Assembly (NCBI GenBank): GCA_947653505.1
Contig: CANTHI010000152.1
Coordinates: 1 to 8,147, forward strand
Direction of reading: 5' to 3'
Source: an uncultured Eubacterium sp.
GTDB lineage: Bacteria > Bacillota_A > Clostridia > Lachnospirales > Lachnospiraceae
Length of the DNA: 8,147 bases
A model generated the notes under the pieces. It saw only the letters and a list, made by a program, of their open reading frames with translations. It was not told where the DNA came from and did no database searches. The first letter of the stretch is position 1; each line of letters starts with the position of its first letter. Both the position numbers and the translations under genes were made by a program. Shown piece by piece: positions 5,799 to 8,147 of this stretch.

Positions 5799-6662
5799 AT
5801 GTTTGATCCGATAACTATGAAACTGAATGTGGAACCATTGATTTTAAGCGCACTGCGGGAGGACATTACGAGCGATGATGTATCGACCAACAGTGTGATG
5901 CCGTACGCACAGACGGGAGAGGCTGACCTGATCTGCAAGCAGGATGGAGTTCTTTGCGGTCTGCAGATTTTTGAGCGGGTATTCACACTGTTAGATCCGC
6001 AGGTCAAAACAGAATTTTTCGCGGCAGATGGAGACGCGGTTAAAAATGGCCAGCTGCTGGCAAAAATCCGTGGGGACATCCGTACGCTGCTGTGCGGGGA
6101 ACGTACGGCGCTGAATTATCTGCAAAGAATGAGCGGGATCGCGACTTATACACATGCGGTTGCCAGTCTGCTGGAAGGAACGAAGATCCGCCTGCTGGAT
6201 ACACGCAAAACATCACCAAATAATCGTATATTTGAGAAATATGCCGTGCGTACAGGTGGCGGAAATAACCATCGGTACAATCTGTCAGACGGCGTTTTGC
6301 TAAAAGATAACCATATCGGCGCTGCAGGCAGTGTGAAACGGGCGGTGCAGATGGCGAAAGAGTATGCCCCGTTTGTGCGCAAGATTGAAGTAGAAGTAGA
6401 AACCATAGATATGGTAAAAGAAGCCGTGGAAGCGGGAGCTGATATTATTATGCTGGATAATATGACACAGGAACAGCTCAGGGAAGCGGTTGCTTATATT
6501 GACGGCAGGGCAGAGATAGAGGTATCCGGCAATGTTACAAAAGAAAATATTGCCAGATTAAAGGAGCTGGGAGTGAATTATATTTCCAGCGGGGCGCTGA
6601 CACATTCTGCTCCGATTCTGGATCTTTCGTTAAAAAATCTGCACGCAGTTGCGAAAGCTTAA
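5799..6662 (+). CDS. nadC: Quinolinate phosphoribosyltransferase (decarboxylating)
   Basis: This 287-residue enzyme converts quinolinate and phosphoribosyl pyrophosphate to nicotinate mononucleotide, CO2 and pyrophosphate in the cytoplasm. The usual length and all hallmark motifs are present: DTRKTSP with Arg136-Lys137, RTGGGNNHR with His158-Arg159, LLKDNH with Lys169, KIEVEVET with Glu199, MLDNM with Asp220, and the phosphate-binding SGN (243-245) and SSGALTHS (263-270) segments. DTRKTSP is followed by NNRIFEKYAVR, where many homologues have P-G-L-R. The order is an N-terminal alpha/beta domain followed by an incomplete TIM-type barrel. The start has AGAAAGGA 10 nt upstream; an internal ATG at codon 7 is less likely. 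It is the second gene of the NAD operon, with niaR 77 nt downstream and no terminator between. Confidence 0.97.
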   Translation: MFDPITMKLNVEPLILSALREDITSDDVSTNSVMPYAQTGEADLICKQDGVLCGLQIFERVFTLLDPQVKTEFFAADGDAVKNGQLLAKIRGDIRTLLCGERTALNYLQRMSGIATYTHAVASLLEGTKIRLLDTRKTSPNNRIFEKYAVRTGGGNNHRYNLSDGVLLKDNHIGAAGSVKRAVQMAKEYAPFVRKIEVEVETIDMVKEAVEAGADIIMLDNMTQEQLREAVAYIDGRAEIEVSGNVTKENIARLKELGVNYISSGALTHSAPILDLSLKNLHAVAKA

Positions 6663-6739
6663 TCTGATCCTGCCTGCGGTTGTGATGTTTCCGGCTAAGC
6701 GCTGGATGTTCCATAGAACAAAGAAGGGAGTTGTGGCAG

Positions 6740-7294
6740 ATGAATGGAGAACAGCGCAGAAAACAGCTGCTTGCAATCTTATCAGACAGCAGTACACCGG
6801 TTTCCGGTACGATACTTGCCGGACAGCTGCATGTCAGCCGGCAGGTGATCGTACAGGATATTGCGCTTTTGCGTGCCAATGGGGCAGAGATTTTATCCGC
6901 AAGCCGCGGATATCTGATGATGCAGACCAGACATGAATGCAGCAGGGTGTTCAAATTGCTACATTCGGATGATGAGACAGAGGAAGAGCTGACACTGATT
7001 GTAGATCTGGGCGGCAAAGTGCAGGATGTATTTATCTATCATAAAGTATACGGGGTCGTTCGTGCAGATATGAAAATCCGGTCCCGTAAAGATATCCGGG
7101 AGTTTATGGAAAATATCCATTCTGGAAAATCACGTCTTTTAAAAAATGCGACTTCCGGATATCATTATCATACGGTATTTGCGGATGATGAGCCGACACT
7201 GGATGCAATTCAGGAAGAGCTTGCCAAAAGAGGGATGCTGGCGCCGCTGCAGGAAGACGAACCAGTGAATTTTGGGAAGCAGGCCAGCCGGTAA
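6740..7294 (+). CDS. niaR: NiaR-type transcriptional repressor of NAD synthesis (HTH and 3H domains)
   Basis: This 184-residue protein has an N-terminal winged helix-turn-helix of the HTH_11 type (about residues 5-58, LAGQLHVSRQVIVQDIALLR) and a C-terminal 3H domain. The 3H family is known to bind nicotinate with a metal through His and Glu residues. Plausible equivalents are His75 and Glu83, eight apart in HSDDETEEE, with His142 and His144 in GYHYHT; His101 in YHKVYG is also conserved in appearance. The family (NiaR, formerly YrxA) represses NAD-synthesis and niacin-uptake genes when niacin is available, and its place at the end of nadBC suggests feedback on its own operon. The ATG at 6740 is chosen over the TTG at 6731 because GGGAG at 6726-6730 lies 9 nt before the ATG but directly abuts the TTG. 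No clear intrinsic terminator follows. Confidence 0.92.
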   Translation: MNGEQRRKQLLAILSDSSTPVSGTILAGQLHVSRQVIVQDIALLRANGAEILSASRGYLMMQTRHECSRVFKLLHSDDETEEELTLIVDLGGKVQDVFIYHKVYGVVRADMKIRSRKDIREFMENIHSGKSRLLKNATSGYHYHTVFADDEPTLDAIQEELAKRGMLAPLQEDEPVNFGKQASR

Positions 7295-7302
7295 AAGCTG
7301 GC
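7283..7302 (+). repeat. Short hairpin at the end of niaR
   Basis: GCCAGC (7283-7288) and GCTGGC (7297-7302) form a perfect 6-bp stem around an 8-nt loop that includes the stop codon. No T-run follows, so it may stabilise the transcript end rather than terminate it. Confidence 0.4.
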
Positions 7303-7428
7303 GATACCAAGCGATGATGTCCTGAATCGAAGTATTCATATCCTTATTGTCTCCTTAACCTGCTAACGGTATATATAGATCCGAATCTGCGGCTGGTATG
7401 TATGTCAGGACGTGATTTCACAAAATAA

Positions 7429-7457
7429 CTGACAGAAAGTGCATTCGGGTGTATAAT
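7429..7457 (+). promoter_or_regulatory. SigmaA promoter of the right-end gene
   Basis: CTGACA (7429-7434, five of six to the -35 consensus) and a perfect TATAAT (7452-7457) are separated by the ideal 17 bp. The expected start site is near 7464, giving a leader of about 53 nt. It implies that the right-end gene is transcribed separately from the NAD operon. Confidence 0.82.
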
Positions 7458-7468
7458 GGTAAAAGTAC

Positions 7469-7487
7469 CTGTCTGACAGACGGACAG
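7469..7487 (+). promoter_or_regulatory. Overlapping palindromes just after the promoter
   Basis: CTGTC-T-GACAG (7469-7479) and GTCTG-A-CAGAC (7471-7481) overlap, each a perfect 5+1+5 palindrome. A further GACAG at 7483-7487 can pair with CTGTC at 7469-7473 instead. The cluster sits at about +5 to +23, a usual operator position. The same TGACAG core also occurs in the -35 box at 7429-7435, and TGTCAG (7404-7409) lies further upstream. A dimeric repressor is a reasonable inference, but the regulator is unknown. Confidence 0.5.
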
Positions 7488-7500
7488 CAGACTTGAGAAT

Positions 7501-7508
7501 GGAAGGAG
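7501..7508 (+). promoter_or_regulatory. Ribosome binding site of the right-end gene
   Basis: GGAAGGAG lies 8 nt before the ATG at 7517. It is a near-ideal site and fixes the start. Confidence 0.85.
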
Positions 7509-7516
7509 TGCAGTAC

Positions 7517-8147
7517 ATGATTACATATTCAACGCAGTTTCCGGTTCATCAGAAATTAGACAAAAAAACGTTTGTAGAGCTGGTACGCAGATGGAATCAG
7601 GGAAGTCAGTATGATAAATTTGAAAATCTGGAATGGGATGGATCGCAGTTCCAGATGGAATGGCGGGAAGCAGATAAAAGACTGATGATCGAAGAGCTGC
7701 CACATAAAGGCGTGATAGCGTCCCGTCTGCAGAAAGAGAATGCGTATGGAGTCTGGAAGACGGATTTTATACTGAACTATGAGAAAAGATTTCTGACGAT
7801 TAAGGTCGCGCTTGAGACGACAGAGCTTACAACGGATTTTTGCCCGGTCTATTATCCACCGGTTTTTGTAAAGATGATCATTCACGAAGAATATGCCGGA
7901 CATGATGGCAGTATGCCGGTTTCCCAGATGGCGGTTTCTCTGGATGATAAAAAAGAATATATCGATCAGGTCGTGAAAGGGAAGACAGAATTTGCCCTGC
8001 CGGTTGTGTTTTTGTCAAAAAAAGAAGACGGTACTTTTCCGGTAGAGCTGTCTGCACTGGCGGTGAAGCTGCAGGGAGCGGCGCATGTTATCTATGAAGG
8101 GGATGTTGCGCAGCTAAAAGAATATCGGAAGTTTTTAGGATGCGAAG
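7517..8147 (+). CDS. Unrecognised protein, N-terminal 210 residues (runs off the window)
   Basis: The reading frame is open from an ATG with a strong ribosome binding site to the window edge, so the true length is unknown. The 210 visible residues show no signal peptide or membrane helix. They read as a mixed alpha/beta cytoplasmic protein rich in aromatic and charged residues. The first part has a repeated strand-like pattern (WDGSQFQMEWR 40-50, RLMIEELPHKGV 55-66, then AYGVWKTDFILNY 76-88 and RFLTIKVAL 91-99). Next come a YYPPVFVKMII segment (112-122) and an LPVVFLS strand (161-167). The final visible part, VELSALAVKLQGAAHVIYEGD (176-196), looks like a helix followed by a strand. I do not recognise the family. 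The LPVV-x-S and GAAHV pattern faintly recalls large proteins of unknown function seen beside predicted ATPases, but that is memory and not a match. It has its own promoter and palindrome, so it probably opens a separate operon continuing rightward. Confidence 0.88.
   Translation, partial: MITYSTQFPVHQKLDKKTFVELVRRWNQGSQYDKFENLEWDGSQFQMEWREADKRLMIEELPHKGVIASRLQKENAYGVWKTDFILNYEKRFLTIKVALETTELTTDFCPVYYPPVFVKMIIHEEYAGHDGSMPVSQMAVSLDDKKEYIDQVVKGKTEFALPVVFLSKKEDGTFPVELSALAVKLQGAAHVIYEGDVAQLKEYRKFLGCE

Noticed and set aside
5459..6079. 206-codon minus-strand frame across nadB and nadC
   Set aside because: It is long but antisense to two highly conserved enzymes and their junction. Its Ser/Phe-rich composition is what the complement of these genes would give.
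6535..7017. 160-codon minus-strand frame across the nadC/niaR junction
   Set aside because: It is a shadow of two conserved genes and has no promoter or ribosome site.
6731..7294. TTG start for niaR giving three extra residues
   Set aside because: The ribosome site GGGAG directly abuts the TTG, while the ATG at 6740 has proper 9-nt spacing.

Overview
The window looks like chromosome from a spore-forming, gut-type clostridium, most likely a Lachnospiraceae member. Three things point there: a GerA-family spore germination protein, a short clostridial-type NadB with a NiaR repressor in the same operon, and an AAA-ATPase/PD-(D/E)XK fusion of a type that is abundant in that family. Base composition is moderate, and promoters and ribosome binding sites are of standard Firmicutes form. 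The genus cannot be fixed from the sequence.

Layout. Positions 1-311 carry no supported gene but hold a striking ~100-nt imperfect hairpin. A small four-helix membrane protein, PsiE-like, is read leftward (312-743) from a clear sigmaA-type promoter. The 324-bp gap to the next gene contains three separate palindromes. An AAA-ATPase with a C-terminal PD-(D/E)XK nuclease-type domain is read rightward (1068-2645). It converges on a leftward GerA/SpoVAF-type spore germination gene (2761-4185), with two tandem inverted repeats between them. The germination gene diverges from a rightward NAD-synthesis operon (4449-7294): nadB (L-aspartate oxidase), nadC (quinolinate phosphoribosyltransferase) and niaR (nicotinate-responsive repressor). 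A further rightward gene, with its own strong promoter and an operator-like palindrome just after the predicted start site, begins at 7517 and runs off the window. I do not recognise its product.

How the genes work together. NadB makes iminoaspartate and NadC converts quinolinate to nicotinate mononucleotide. NiaR is expected to repress the operon when niacin is plentiful. Quinolinate synthase (nadA), which acts between the two enzymes, is absent here and must be encoded elsewhere or be missing. The promoter and 5' leader of nadB contain a tandem decamer and a hairpin, which are candidate control sites. The other genes show no evident functional link to NAD synthesis.

Most of the window is ordinary metabolic and sporulation content. 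The parts least explained by known function are the left-end hairpin, the unrecognised right-end gene with its palindromic promoter region, and the solitary ATPase-nuclease.
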